A DNA stretch of 64,000 nt from Capsicum annuum (GCF_002878395.1 NC_061120.1:97843782-97907781), one strand, 5' to 3'. Shown: positions 34,821 to 47,030, numbered from the stretch's first letter. The notes: generated from the sequence alone by a model not told the origin. Program-made: numbers and translations.

Positions 34821-36562
34821 TATTTGGTGAATTTATGCATTCTAGTGCCACTATTCTAGCTATATGTCTTAATAATGACATAAATGAGAAATTATGTGTC
34901 CAAGTAAGTGTTTACAATGTTTAATGCTTTTTTACACACAATTTTAGATTTAAATCAACCATTGAGAGTTCAACCGAGAAAGCTAGTGTGACTAGCTTGA
35001 GCTAGGTGTTGTCTAGTCAATTGAGTTAGGTTATAATGTGTTATAATGAGTTCTTAAGGTTGTTATTATGTATTTATATGTGAAAAGACTTAGTTATAAT
35101 GTTCAAGGGTCAATTGGATCAAGAAAAGAGTGAAAACAATGAGTTAAAGCTCAATGTGAATTTAGTCTATGCTTAGCTCGTGTTTCTAGTTCATCGGTGA
35201 GGATGTTGTGTTGTTTTGATTTGATATCTTAATTGATGTGTTTAATGATTTAGAATGCTTTTTCCATGGATTATAATGATATATTAAGGATATAAAAGCT
35301 TCAAATCAAGTGTAAACAACTCAAGAAGGCTCAGAATGCTCAACAAAAGTACAAGAGGCAATTTGGACCCCTGAAAAGTATTGGGCGAGTGTCGACTGTA
35401 AAAATAGACAATGGAGGATTTTGAAAAATAACTGGATTCATAAGAAGCCCAAGGTTTTGGAAATATGGCGCCTGTAGATTAATTTGGAGTTTAAGGAGGT
35501 CCCGCGACGTGTTGAAATCATGAACAGCTATTGGAATTTGATAGATTTTTTTGACAATTTTTAATTTGCATGTCTCCGCGTCGCGCCGAAGCCCAAAATC
35601 GGGATAATTCTTCCCAGCTGAAGTAAAATAGCATGGAAACCCAATCCAATTCGGTGTATGACCTGTATACTATAAATATAACGTCCAAAACTCAATTTTA
35701 ATCATCTTGGGACCTCGTGGAAACCCTAGATCAACTTGGAACATCATTGGAGGATACCACAACTTATTTTTAGGTTTTTTCATTCTTTAATTTAGTTTTT
35801 TAAGGTTTGTATCATCATTCCAAGGGATTGGATGATGAATATTTCCATTAAAGGCTAAAATCCTCTTTCCGGTGTTAAGACCAAGAACATGAATATCTTT
35901 TAATATTCTTTATTATAGTTTAATTTTGGATTATCATGTGGGTTGTTATTAATTTCTTGAGCCTACTATTTTAATGATTAGCTACCATTAGAATAAATCT
36001 ATATTTTTATGTAAATCCGGGAGGAGAATCGTTGTATAGAATGAAGAGATTAGGGAGAAAGGTTCTTATTCTTTTACAATATAAGAGATTTGAATTAGCA
36101 TCTGGGATAGAGATATACCTAGAAGCCTTGCTTGGTTCACTTACAAGAAGACAAATTCATGAATCTAGAAGAATTTTCGTATCTCTATGGGAGTTGTAGG
36201 TACAATGTTTACTAGATAGAAGATTTGAGGTCGGCAGACTAAAATCGTAGCATAAACCTTGTGAATCAACAATCCGATAACCAACTAAACTGCGATAGGA
36301 ATAGATATTTGTATGATTCTTTGAAATGCCTCAACATTGGCTTTTCTTCCATTAATTATCCCAAGTATTTATTTTACGCTTTATTTATTTTATTTTTAAT
36401 TTGCAAAATTATAAACTCTCTCCTTTATTACTTTTTCTATATTAGTTAAACTAAAATTAGATAGGCGGAAAATGCAAGTCCCTGAGAGATTGATACTTGG
36501 GCTTACTTGAAGCCACTATATTACGTGATAAGACCACGTTCACTTGCGTGTGTTCTTGGGCA
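34821..36562 (+). repeat. 5' LTR of Athila-2
   Basis: Aligns end to end with 39503-41250 (GGTGAATTTATGCATTCTAG at the start, CTTGGGC at the end). TATAAATA lies at 35671-35678 after GTATAC. A 12-bp CpG-rich motif CCGCGTCGCGCC lies at 35576-35587. It lacks a ~40-bp segment present in the 3' LTR near 39541-39585. Confidence 0.9.
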
Positions 36563-36574
36563 CTGTGAAGTTTT

Positions 36575-36592
36575 TGGCGCCATTGTCGGGGA
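36575..36592 (+). other. Primer binding site of Athila-2 (tRNA-Asp type)
   Basis: TGGCGCCATTGTCGGGGA differs at two positions from the complement of the plant tRNA-Asp 3' end. It follows the 5' LTR by about 12 bp. Confidence 0.85.
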
Positions 36593-36722
36593 CTTGTTAT
36601 TAGGCTACTATCTTATTTTTAGTTTTTCTATATTGAGTTTTACATAGTTTTTGTTTAGTTTCTTTTTATTTTCCTTTATTTCTATTTTTTCTCACATTCT
36701 TCTTGAGATGTCAGCCTGACAT

Positions 36723-37564
36723 AGATGGTTTTTGAGTGAGGACGATTCTTGTTGTTTTTGTTGGGGACCACATCATAAGGCTTATTTTTCAAATTTTGAT
36801 AAAAGTGCATGGGCGGCATCTGAGGAACAAAATGCAAGTTGGTGTTTGGATTATGGTTAAAGTAATCATTTAGAAGTTATATGTGCTAGAAATCCCGATT
36901 CAATAATGTTTGTGGGTTATGATCAATTGTAAAATTATATAAACTACTGCAATCGAACGTGGTTGACTCAGTGATAAATTCAATCACAGACCAACCGATA
37001 ACAGTTTCAGCAGCAACAACTAAAAATACAAGCCACAACTCAAATGAGCCATTTGTAAGAGATACTGCAAAAACTTTTATTGTTTCAAAGACATCTGTTG
37101 GCAGATCTGAATAACCATTGGGAAGCTGTAGATCAAGAGTATATCCATCCGGTTGTGGAGAAAGTTGTTGATAATTCAAGAAAGCCTGATTCCTCGAAAA
37201 CTAAAATTATTGAATATCTTAAAGAGTTACCATTGTCACCATGTCTACAGTGGCTAAGGTAAAAAGAATATTAAAAGGACATTAGCCAACTTGTGGAACA
37301 AATACAAAAATCACAGCCAATCGATTGTTATCTTGATCTTGAGACTGAAATTGTGAATGTCAATAAAAGTGAAAGTGTTGAGGATAGTGTAAATTTTGAA
37401 GTAGTATTGGTTGGGCCTCATTTAAAGTATTTTTCTACAGTATGTTTAGATGATATCTTGTCTGTGGAATCATTTAAAACAGTAAAAGACTGTGAAGATG
37501 AGGAACAAGAATCCTATATTCCTGCTTTTACACTAGAAAAAAATATAAAAACACACCTCACTTG
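36723..37564 (+). pseudogene. Athila-2 decayed frame of unknown function with a knuckle-like motif
   Basis: One reading frame holds together for about 280 codons, ending at 37562-37564, with about eight stops. Near its start, codons 36744-36797 read DSCCFCWGPHHKAYFSN, a C-x2-C-x3-H pattern like half a retroviral zinc knuckle. A glutamine-rich middle (about 36980-37080) follows, then NNHWEAVDQEYIHPVVEKVV from 37110, and an acidic C-terminal 90-codon open stretch (37293-37565) with VEDSVNFEVVLVGPHLKYFS. Several stops are TAA/TAG where Gln is likely. It could be the tail of a gag whose core was deleted, or an element-specific protein. I do not recognise a family. Confidence 0.5.
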
Positions 37565-39502
37565 AAGACCGTGTGGTTTATCATGCATCATCCATTACTC
37601 TGTTCATTAATCTTTGTACCACCTCCATATGATCGAGGGAAAAAGATGGATACGATATTGGGGGTGAAATTCGTATCCTCAAGATGGAGGAAAAATTTGA
37701 TTGGGTCATGCTGCGACACTAAATTAGGCGCTTATTGAGAGGCAACCCAAGGTTAATAGGTTTTATTTTCAGTTTTTAGTTTTTATTTCACGTAATTTTT
37801 GTTTTTGGTTGAGTCACAAGTTAATGGGAAGTCTGAGTACCATAAACTTGAGCTTGAAGCATGGCAAAGAATGAGTGTGGGGTCCCATGGATCTCCTTTA
37901 TGTGAAGTTGCGACTAGCTAGGCCTAGAGGCCTCAAGGAATATTTCTATCTCTTACTTTTAAATTCACTTTGGGGACAAAGTAGATTTTTAAGTGTAGGG
38001 TGGGAAAATTCCAAATTTTTGGCTCCATTTAAAAAATTTTAGGTTACGAATAAGTAAAATATTCTTGTTAGTGCTATTTTTGATTACATGATGCAAATGG
38101 GTTTGTTGGTGAAGGCATGTGAATTATGAGAATTGCTACTGTTTAAGACTCTTAGTCTCATTTTTATGAATCTTGTACTTGTTGGCTTAAAAATTGAATT
38201 AATGCTATTGTTTGGCTGGGAGTCTATGATAATTCTAATGACTTGAACATGTGCCATGTACATGAAAGGTATTTTGTATATTCCTTGTTAGATGTGATGT
38301 CTAGAACTTTTTCGGTGTGTGTGTGAAGCGAAATAAACAATATGGGTTTAGCAGATGATATAGACATTTCTTTGATAGCCTTGTTTATACCTTCTATTTG
38401 TCCTACCATTTGTGCATTATCTTAATTAACCCCATTGAGCCTTTAACTTATTTTCTTTGGTAGCCTCATGCAAAGCCTAATCCCCTTCACTGATTGACCT
38501 TAATTTTATCCAAATCTCCTAAGCTCTTTAATATAAGGGATTAAGTAGGAAGGTTTGTGAAAATGAAGAAGGAAGGTAAAAGTGAAGTTCTAAGGAAATG
38601 TTCATTGTGTGCCTAAATTGTGATGGTTACGAACTATAGAAAAAATGAAAGCAATTTTAGTTTTTTTGGTGCCTAGTTTTTGCTACAATGAACCTGTTTT
38701 GGCCCTGGTCCATTTAGGACAATGTGCACCTCAACCAAGGCGAATAACATTTATTGAGGGTTGCTACTATAGGGGTGCATGTAATAACTGGTGTATGAAG
38801 AAGAGTTGGGAATTGATTTCTGATGTAAAAGGAAAGTAACCCTACCATAGTTTTTGTTAATGCATTGAACAAAAATTGAGGTGAAACAATTAATGTGTGA
38901 AAGTAATGAATTGGGTTGATAGAAGGTGATTTTGAGAGGTTCGTTATGTATGAAAGTGCTAAGGATTGATAGTCGCTATTCTTGGTCAATATAGTTCCTA
39001 CCCATCCCTTAGCCTACATTACAACTAGAAAAAATCCTACTTGTTCCTAAGTTTTATATTCGACTATTAGTAGAGTATTACACTAAGGGCAAGACTATGG
39101 TTTATTATGTGTAATTTGTGAATTCTTTGTGAGAGTGAGCACAATTTGATTCTTGTACCCATTGTTATAAATTGCATTATTGTGTGTTTATGGGTAACTC
39201 TCTTGTTGTGAGGGGAATATGTTTGATGAATCTGTGTGATTTGTGTGATGTCCTTGATTGAATGATATGCATGAGTTTGCTACTTGTGGTTTCCATTCTT
39301 GAGTCTAGGATGTTTTGGAGTAGGATTCTTGAGCTTTTAATTGTGTAAAACATGCTTAGTGTAGAAATATGCATTTGTGTAGTCATTGTAGTGGTAGCTT
39401 GAGTTTCTTGCATGTAGTAGAAGTGTGGAGTCTCTTCAGCTCATGGGGTTTATAGTTAATAATTGTTCGAGGACGAACAAGGCTTTAAGTATTGGGTGGT
39501 GA
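37565..39502 (+). other. Athila-2 non-coding 3' region
   Basis: The post-coding motif (CTGCGACACTAAATTAGGCG, near 37711) opens it. The block 38690-39160 resembles 17424-18020 in Athila-1 (CCCTGGTC, GGACAATGTGC, AGCCTACATTACAACTAG). GTTCGAGGACGAACAAGGC near 39464 precedes the 3' LTR. No coding similarity. Confidence 0.65.
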
Positions 39503-41250
39503 TGTTGGGTGAATTTATGCATTCTAGTGCTACTATTCTAGATTATTTAGCCTTGTTTTGTGGATGATTATTATGATATATTTTTTAATAATGATATAAA
39601 TGAGAAATTATGTGTCCACTTATGTTTTTACAATGTTTAATGGTGTTTCCACACAAGTTTTGATTCAATTCAACAATTTAGAGTTCAACCGAGAAAGCTA
39701 GTGTGACTAGATTGAGCTAGCTGTCGTCTAGTTTCTTGTGTTTGGTTCTAATGTTTTATAATGAGTTATTAAGGTTTTATTATGTATTTATATGTGAAAA
39801 AACTTAGTTATAATGTTAAAGGGTCAATTGGATCAAGAAAAGAGTGAAAACAATGAGTTAAAGCTCAATGTGAATTTAGTCTATGCTTACCTCGTGTTTC
39901 TAGTTCATTGGTTAGGATGTTGTGTTGTTTTGAGCTCTTAATTGATGTATTTAATGATTTAGGATGATTTTTACATGGATTATTATGATATATTATGATA
40001 TAAAATCTTAAAATCAAGTGAAACCAACTCAATAAGGCTCGGAATGCTCAACAAAAGCACAAGACCCAAGTTGGATGCAATTTGGATGCCTTAAAAGTAT
40101 TGGGAGAGTATCGACTGTACAGCTGGCCAATGGAGGATTTAAAAACATAAATGGATTCATAAGAATCCCATGTGTTTGGAAATATAGCGCGTGTAGATTA
40201 ATTTGGTGTTTAAGGAGGCCTCGCGAACAACTATTGGAATTTGACAGATTTTTTTGACAATTGTGAATTTGCATGTCTCTGCGTTGCGACGACGCCCAAA
40301 ATTGGGACAATTATCCACAACTAAAGTAAAATAGCATGGAAACCCAATCTAAGTCAGTTTATGACTTGTATACTCTAAATATAACATCCCAAACTCCGTT
40401 TTAACCATCTTGGGACCTCTTGGAAACCCTAGATCAACTTGGAACATCATTGGAGGATACCACAACTTATTTTTAGGTTTTTTCATTCTTTAATTTAGCT
40501 TTTTAAAGGTTTGTATCATCATTCTAAGGTATTGGATGATGAATATTTCCATTAAAGGCTAAAACCCTCTTTCCGGGGTTAAGGCCAAGAACATGAATAT
40601 TTTTTAATATTCTTTATTGTAGTTTAATTTTGGATTATCATGTGGGTTGTTCTTACTTTCTTGAGCCTAAAATTTTAATGATTAGCTACCATTAGAATAA
40701 ATTTATATTTTTATGTGAATCCGGGAGGAGAATCATAGGATAGAACGAAGAAATTAGGGAGAAAGATTCTTATTCTTTTATAAAATAAGGGATTTGAATT
40801 AGCATCTAGGATAGGGATATACCTAGAAGCCTTGCTTGGTTCACTTGCAAGAAGAAAAATTCATGAATGTAGAAGAATTTTTGAATCTCTATGGGAGTTG
40901 TAGATAAAATGTTTACTACATAGAAGATTTAAGGTCAGGAGACTAAAATCGTAGCATAAACCTTGCGAATCAACAATCCGATAACCAACTAAACTGCACT
41001 AGGAATAGGGATTGTATGATTGTTTGAAATGCCTCAACCCTGGATTTTCTCAAGTATTTTATTTTTACGTATTATTTATTTTATTTTTAAGTTGCAAAAT
41101 TACAAACTTTCTCCTTGTTTACTTTTTCTTAATTAGTTAAACTAGAATTTGATAGGCAACGAACGCAAGTCCCTGAGAGGTCGATACTTGGCTTCCTTGA
41201 AGCCACTATATTACTTGATAAGACCATGTAACTTGTGTGTATGCTTGGGC
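39503..41250 (+). repeat. 3' LTR of Athila-2
   Basis: Starts TGTTGGGTGAATTTATGC after GGGTGGTGA and ends near CTTGGGC. Clear but diverged match to the 5' LTR; the CpG motif of the 5' copy has decayed here to CTGCGTTGCGACGACGCC near 40275. Confidence 0.9.
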
Positions 41251-42861
41251 GATATATTTAATCATATATTTAATTATGATTATGATTATTATGGTTTGTG
41301 GCTAAACGCCCCTTTCGGGGTTAAGGCCAAGAACATGTTTTCTATCATTATGAATTGAGTTTGTTTGATTTACTTATCATATTTGGTTATTTGTTAATCC
41401 TTATTTTAACTATTTTGAGGATTTGAGACCCTTAGAATATATATATATATATTGTCGACCTTGTGATCTCAAGAGGGGGAATAGGAAGATAGAACGTGGG
41501 GATGAATAGAGTAAGGTTCTTATTCTTTTATGAAATAAGGAATTTGAATTAGCATCAAGGAAAGAAATGTACCTAGAATCCTTGCTTGGTTCAGATGTAG
41601 GATAATAGATTTATGAGCTTAATTGCATTATTACATCCTCGCTCAATGATGTAGTTGTAATGGCTAAGTTAGGTAGACAATTAGAGGTCGGGAGACCATG
41701 ATCGCGATAAACCCTATGAATCAATAACCAAGATAAGCAATCTAACGAATGAAGTTCAATAGCGTAGTATGATTGTTCGAAGTGCCTTAACCCTTGAGTA
41801 TCCTCAATTGTTTGTCTCAAGTCCTTACTACACACACTTTTTACTTTACTTTTAGTTTATCAATTTCAAAACTCTTTTAGTTACGCGTGAACTAAGTTAT
41901 TCTTAATGGTGAACTCGAATTTGATTCTTGCTTAGCACTCTTGAATACTTGATTAAATATATGAATGAACTAATTAAAAGAGAGAAAAACCCTAAAATTC
42001 ATGTGTAGCATCCTCCTCAAGTTCCTAAAGACATCCAAAAGTGTCCACAATGTATTACAATGCATTTTATTTATAGTTGAGGACTTAAGTCGTGTATGAG
42101 GAGAGGTCCGCATCGAGTTGGTAGCTGCCTATGGTCTAATCCATGCGACACATTACATATCTTGTGGAATAAGCCTCATGGGGAGTTTTTTATCATATGA
42201 TAAGACCTATACGGGGCATTAATTATCACATGGGAATACCTCTGCGGTGTGGCTAATTCGCGTAGGCTTACTGGAATGTGCTTCCTGATGCCTGATTTTA
42301 TCTAAGTGTTTCTCCTTCTATCCCTTGCCTTGTGGTATTGTTTCCATGCAATTTACATCTTTTATCGCATAAATATATCACCATAATGAACTTACCTAGC
42401 ATCCTACATAATCAAAGACCAAATATTAGAGCTCATAACAACAAAATATTCATAACTATGAACTAAGAACACGAGCTAAGACTAGGCTTGCCCACATTGA
42501 TCTTTGATAGATGTTTTGACTCTTGGATTAATACAATTGAACTTTTCACATTATAAACAAGTCATCCCACATATTCTTATACATTCAAACGATTAGGAAC
42601 TGATTCAACATATCAGAATCCACCATGATAGACTTGAACAAAACCTAGCTCAAGTTAGTAAAACTAGTTTTCTCGGTTAAACTCTAAATGATCCAATTAG
42701 GCACAAACTTTCTGGAAAACACCCTTACACATTGTAATTCACTACTTAAACACTTGGCTGCTCTTTTATATCATTATTAACATATAAAGCACTTAAGAAG
42801 TTCTCAAAAAAGACTAAATAAGCTAGAAAAGTAACACTAAAGTACATAAATACACCCAACA
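41251..42861 (-). repeat. Athila-type LTR with an inverted internal segment
   Basis: 42861 down to about 41963 reads, on the minus strand, as the first half of an LTR related to Athila-2 (start TGTTGGGTGTATTTATG; TATAAATAAA near 42066-42075). The second half, 41252-41962, reads on the plus strand (ACGCCCCTTTCGGGGTTAAG, GGTTCTTATTCTTTTATG, CCTTGCTTGGTTCAG). The 13-mer ATATATTTAATCA at 41252-41264 is repeated inverted at 41950-41962, exactly at the segment ends. Confidence 0.65.
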
Positions 42862-43440
42862 TCACAATAGCTAAGGAACTACTAGCTGAGCAACCACTAA
42901 CAAAGTACGGATCTCAAATCTAGGAGTCACACCACTGCCTTAGTAGCACTCTGATTTGTAGATTATTCATCATCAGACAGTCACTACCAACTATCTATAA
43001 GAGCTAAACCAAAGCATCTTTGAGCACTGAAGAGGAAATAGACCTTGCTGGAGCATGGGTTGGTCCTTGGCCCACTGCTGGCTGAGGTGAAAATGGGGTA
43101 TGGTAAAGGCCATATCCCCTAGACCTTATATAGGGACATATCTCTAGGAATTCCACTACCACTGGATCATCTAAAAATAGGAGTAGGATCCCTAGGATTG
43201 ATCTTAGGACCCTTATCTCATGTAGCGGTAGCACATGACATGGCCATCCGTGCATAAGTGAAATCAAAAGAATGTTCTATAAACCAACTTAGACTCTTAT
43301 CACGATATGAGTGAAAGAATTGAAAAAATCCTAAGAAAATCCCATAGCCTCCCAAAGATAGGTAATGAACGTCATTGTTTTGATCCGCAAGTCTTTACTA
43401 GACACTTGCTCTTGTACCAAGAATACCGATGAAATCTGTC
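42862..43440 (-). pseudogene. Element D gag leader
   Basis: The 87-codon minus-strand stretch 43004-43267 has LPLHEIRVLRSILGI, DDPVVVEFLEICP and SPQPAVGQGPTHA; the plus-strand counterpart in element A is at 7852-8230. It lies between the LTR end of D and the gag core, which was moved to 34820 by Athila-2. The primer site (expected near 43420-43450) is too mutated to recognise. Confidence 0.75.
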
Positions 43441-44345
43441 TCTAATACTAATTTTCCATGACTCAAATTATGAGTCATGATTGAAACTACTCTATCCCAG
43501 TAATAAATAAGCTAAAGTGTAACTCGAAGTTAAAAAAAAGAGTTAACTTCGAGGAAAATGCCACACACATGCAGAAATCAATAACACAACTATTAATTAA
43601 GCAAAGTATTTCAAATAAATAAAAATAGTCAACATAGATACTATCCCACAACCTTGTTGAACTAGTTCATGAGCATATAGTAATAATAATACAACCCAAT
43701 TATCTATAATAGTTAATACATCTATATCAAAACAAAAGACTAAACATAGAAAGAGAGACGGAAATAAGTGGCTCTGACTGCAAGAGCCTAACCTATCTCC
43801 GAATATCAACAGAGCACGAACATCGATCAATGGTGATAAATAATACTCAGATATGGTCCAAAAAGCTACAGAAGTGTAGTATCAGTACCAAAACCATGGG
43901 TACTTGGTAGGCATCATTGACGAGATAAATTATGATATAGATATGATAAAATGAAAGATAAAATAACTATCTCACAAAAGAGATGAATCTAAATCAACTA
44001 CAACATCGCTATGAATAAATCAGTAAATAAACTAAAATAATACCATAACATAATCTAAAGTATTAATACATACAAACATAACTACCAAATTATCTTCCAT
44101 ATGCCAATTTGTGCAGAAAAGTAAATAACCCATCGCAAGACCACATAAGCCTTGAAGGTGAACACAAGATAGGATAACCCACCACCATTATTTACTAATT
44201 TTAAGTATTCCACTAGGATCCACTCATATCATGTAATATTACAACCATTTTCTTATTTTCTGACTTAGCCAAATGATTGTTTTCAATCTCACACCGCAAT
44301 TTTGTCATATCATAATACGTTTATAATTATAGCACAATATGCATA

Positions 44346-44561
44346 TCTATACTAAAATCGATATATATAATCAATAGCTAGACTTGAACTGGTAAACTTA
44401 ATCAATAGTATGTGAACCGATTATTATAATCAATATCCAGACTTGAACTGGTAAAATTAATCAATAGCTGGACTTGAATCGATAATTTTAATCAATATCC
44501 AAACATGAACTTATAAATATAATTGATAGATATACTTGAACTGATAATTATTTAATTAATA
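44346..44561 (-). repeat. Seven-unit 31-bp minisatellite in the D 5' LTR
   Basis: Seven units, mostly 31 bp, same unit as at 32926-33170, with cores GACTTGAACTGG. One unit is shortened to 28 bp and one lengthened to 33 bp. Confidence 0.9.
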
Positions 44562-45149
44562 TTCTAATCATCCTCCAAACTCAATTTGATAATTATAAAA
44601 ATATTATTAGTATCATAAAGAGAATAACTAATAGCATAATCAACAGGCTTTAACCCTAAGATCAACCATCATGACCATCAAGTGGCAAAGTTTATCAATA
44701 TTTCCTCAATAAGCATTTCCAAGAGTCAAACAAGAATATAGAGGTCTACAAAAGCTAACCTGCATCTTAGCCTAAGATGGGTCAAGGGACAACTTTTAAT
44801 CCCCAAAGTTCTATTTTAGGAAAATTCTACCCGAACTAGGCTTAAGGTATCTAAATCCACTTATAGATGTTAAACAAGCCTCAATTATCTCTAAGACAGG
44901 GAATTTGCCTAAAATATGAGACACTAGGTCAATCATGCCTAATTTATGATTTTTGAATAGCCTAAATGATCCAACTAGACCAAGAATTTAAATTCATTAT
45001 GCCAACACATAAAACCCATCTCGAATCTAACACAATATCATAAAAATAGTAATAACTAGCTCAGTCTACCAAAGGGTAAAACCTAGTCTTCTTGGATAAC
45101 GAAGTAAGCTAAAAAAATCTACTAAATCACCATTTTTCCTTCGTAGACG

Positions 45150-46357
45150 TGATCTTGGGTGTATTTATACGCCTAAGCACCATAATTTATCAATATTTTA
45201 GCTATGTTTAGAGAACAAAATGCCTAGTTTCTTATGTTTTTACTCTATTTCTATGCAATTGAGCTAATCAATGTGATTAGCATGATTTCAGGTATTAATG
45301 AGATAGATGAAGACATTATGGGACTATGGAAGGCGGATGGCATATGGCACAAGAGAGAGTAGCAATATGGACCAAATATGGCGCCTAGAAACTATGTCCA
45401 AGACTAGTTTGTCATTTATAATTAGTTCAGGGACTTAGAAGGAAATTATGAGAGAAAAGATTATTAAAAGACTTAATGCAGAATTTTTATTCATTATTCA
45501 TTATTCTGTATTATTCAGAAAAAGGAGAGTGGCGTCTTAGCCTGGAGAGAGAGAAACATTTTCTCTCTTGTTTTCACGATTCACACATTAAGATCTTCTT
45601 CTAGTTTTTGGTATGATGAATATATTTATGATGATTTTAGTTTTATTCATTAGTAGCTAAGATTATTAGTTCGGTTTATGAAAGCCTTGTAGCATACAAT
45701 CTATCACTTAGGGTTTTGAATTCATTATGCATTAACCTGTTTATATCATACTCTCTTTGCTTATCTTGAATTCTCATGGTTGCAAACATCGAGGATATGC
45801 CTTAAAACGTAATTTGTTTGAAAAAAAAGTTGATGTTTGGAAAAGAGAGTAGTGACAAGAAAATAGGATTACCAACCCCTATTTCATAAGTTAATGCCTT
45901 AGCAAGATTAACTACTTGGAGATTTCGTATTATTTTTGGTAAACGCTTTTGATTCAAGAAAACTAAAGTGAATTAGTCCTTGATGGTTGAGAAACACTAG
46001 GATTATGTTATTAAATACAATATGTTTCTCTGTAAGCACAATGCATGTATGAATTTGTAAAGCCCATAGTTAGAAAGTATTGAAAACTACAAAGTGAACA
46101 TAACCCTGGCTTGCTATTTCTCTAAATTTTAATACTACTACACATATTTCATCTTGTTAAATCGAAACCATAAATTTGTTAACTGAATTAAATCCCACTA
46201 TTTATTTTATGGAAACGAATGATTAAAAGTCAACTAATCTGCATACAACTTAATTAACATCATATTCCCTGTGGGATTTGACCCCAACCTAGTTGGGTCA
46301 TATATTTGACAACGACCGCTTACTCTCTTGTAAGAGATGTATAATTTAGGCGTATCA
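45150..46357 (+). repeat. Solo LTR (1208 bp) with target duplication AGACG/AGAAG
   Basis: Begins TGATCTTGGGTG and ends GGCGTATCA. The flanks AGACG (45145-45149) and AGAAG (46358-46362) match at four of five bases. The related LTRs G and H have the uninterrupted site (TGAGAAAC near 53234, TGAGAAGA near 58103). No pol is attached. The plus orientation is inferred from the closing phrase CCCTGTGGGATTTGACC. Such solo LTRs form by recombination between the two LTRs of an element. Confidence 0.85.
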
Positions 46358-46789
46358 AGAAGCTTCCACAAGATGCCAAGCTAACCAAATCACATTCTAT
46401 TCATCAATATGAGAATAATTATGTCCATATTATAGAATTGTGTTTGATAAATAATATCAAAATCCCCTATAGGTAACATTTATTAAAAATAATATTTTTG
46501 AAAAAAACCTAGTGTTTTATCATGCTCAAGGAGTCATTACCATCTAAAATGGGTGAAATCCGACCTAATTTGGAGGTAAAATCAAGCAAATAGGGTTTTA
46601 GAATTTTTGAACCAGAAATATAAAATTCTACCACGAAAAGTATGATATCATACCACAAATCAAAGAAGAATCATGAAAATTAATATTAACTAGGCACCCA
46701 ATTTACTCACTAGCTCCAATCTATGTTATATCAATATTTAGGGTCTAAGCCTCAAAACAATAGTAGAAGGAATGGAAAAAAGGGCTAAA

Positions 46790-47030
46790 ATGGAGAATTT
46801 ATATCCTTTCTAGGTATTCGGGTATCACTATCATTACTTGACAATTGTGATTGCCATACATGGCATTATGGGAAAATTGCGATCGCGACATTCCCCCATA
46901 GCAATTGCGTCTCTGGTAAACTACTCTAGGAGTTATGTTTGTGACTGAAAGTGTCACGATCATGGCACCTACTAGTGCTTCCAGATCACTATCGCGATAC
47001 ACGGTCCGCGATCGCGGGTGCACCAGTTAC
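46790..47030 (-). promoter_or_regulatory. U3 of the D LTR with GCGATCGCG palindromes
   Basis: AATTTATAT at 46796-46804 is a minus-strand TATA box (ATATAAATT). Upstream in sense are GCGATCGC at 46879-46886, ATCGCGAT at 46991-46998 and the perfect palindrome CGCGATCGCG at 47007-47016, all CpG-dense. Confidence 0.6.

Larger units (their letters stand above)
34821..41250 (+). mobile_element. Athila-2: non-autonomous Athila-like element with two LTRs
   Basis: LTRs of about 1742 and 1748 bp in direct orientation, a tRNA-Asp-type primer site, a 2.9-kb interior with one decayed frame of unknown function, and the post-coding motif found in Athila-1. No gag core, protease, RT or integrase is recognisable. 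It sits in the gag of element D next to another LTR of the same type. No target duplication was found (CCTAA on the left). Confidence 0.85.

Noticed and set aside
46858..47030. Bacterial-type origin or GATC/GCGATCGC cluster as a foreign insert
   Set aside because: The palindromes lie exactly in the U3 of a plant LTR before its TATA box, and flanking sequence is continuous LTR.
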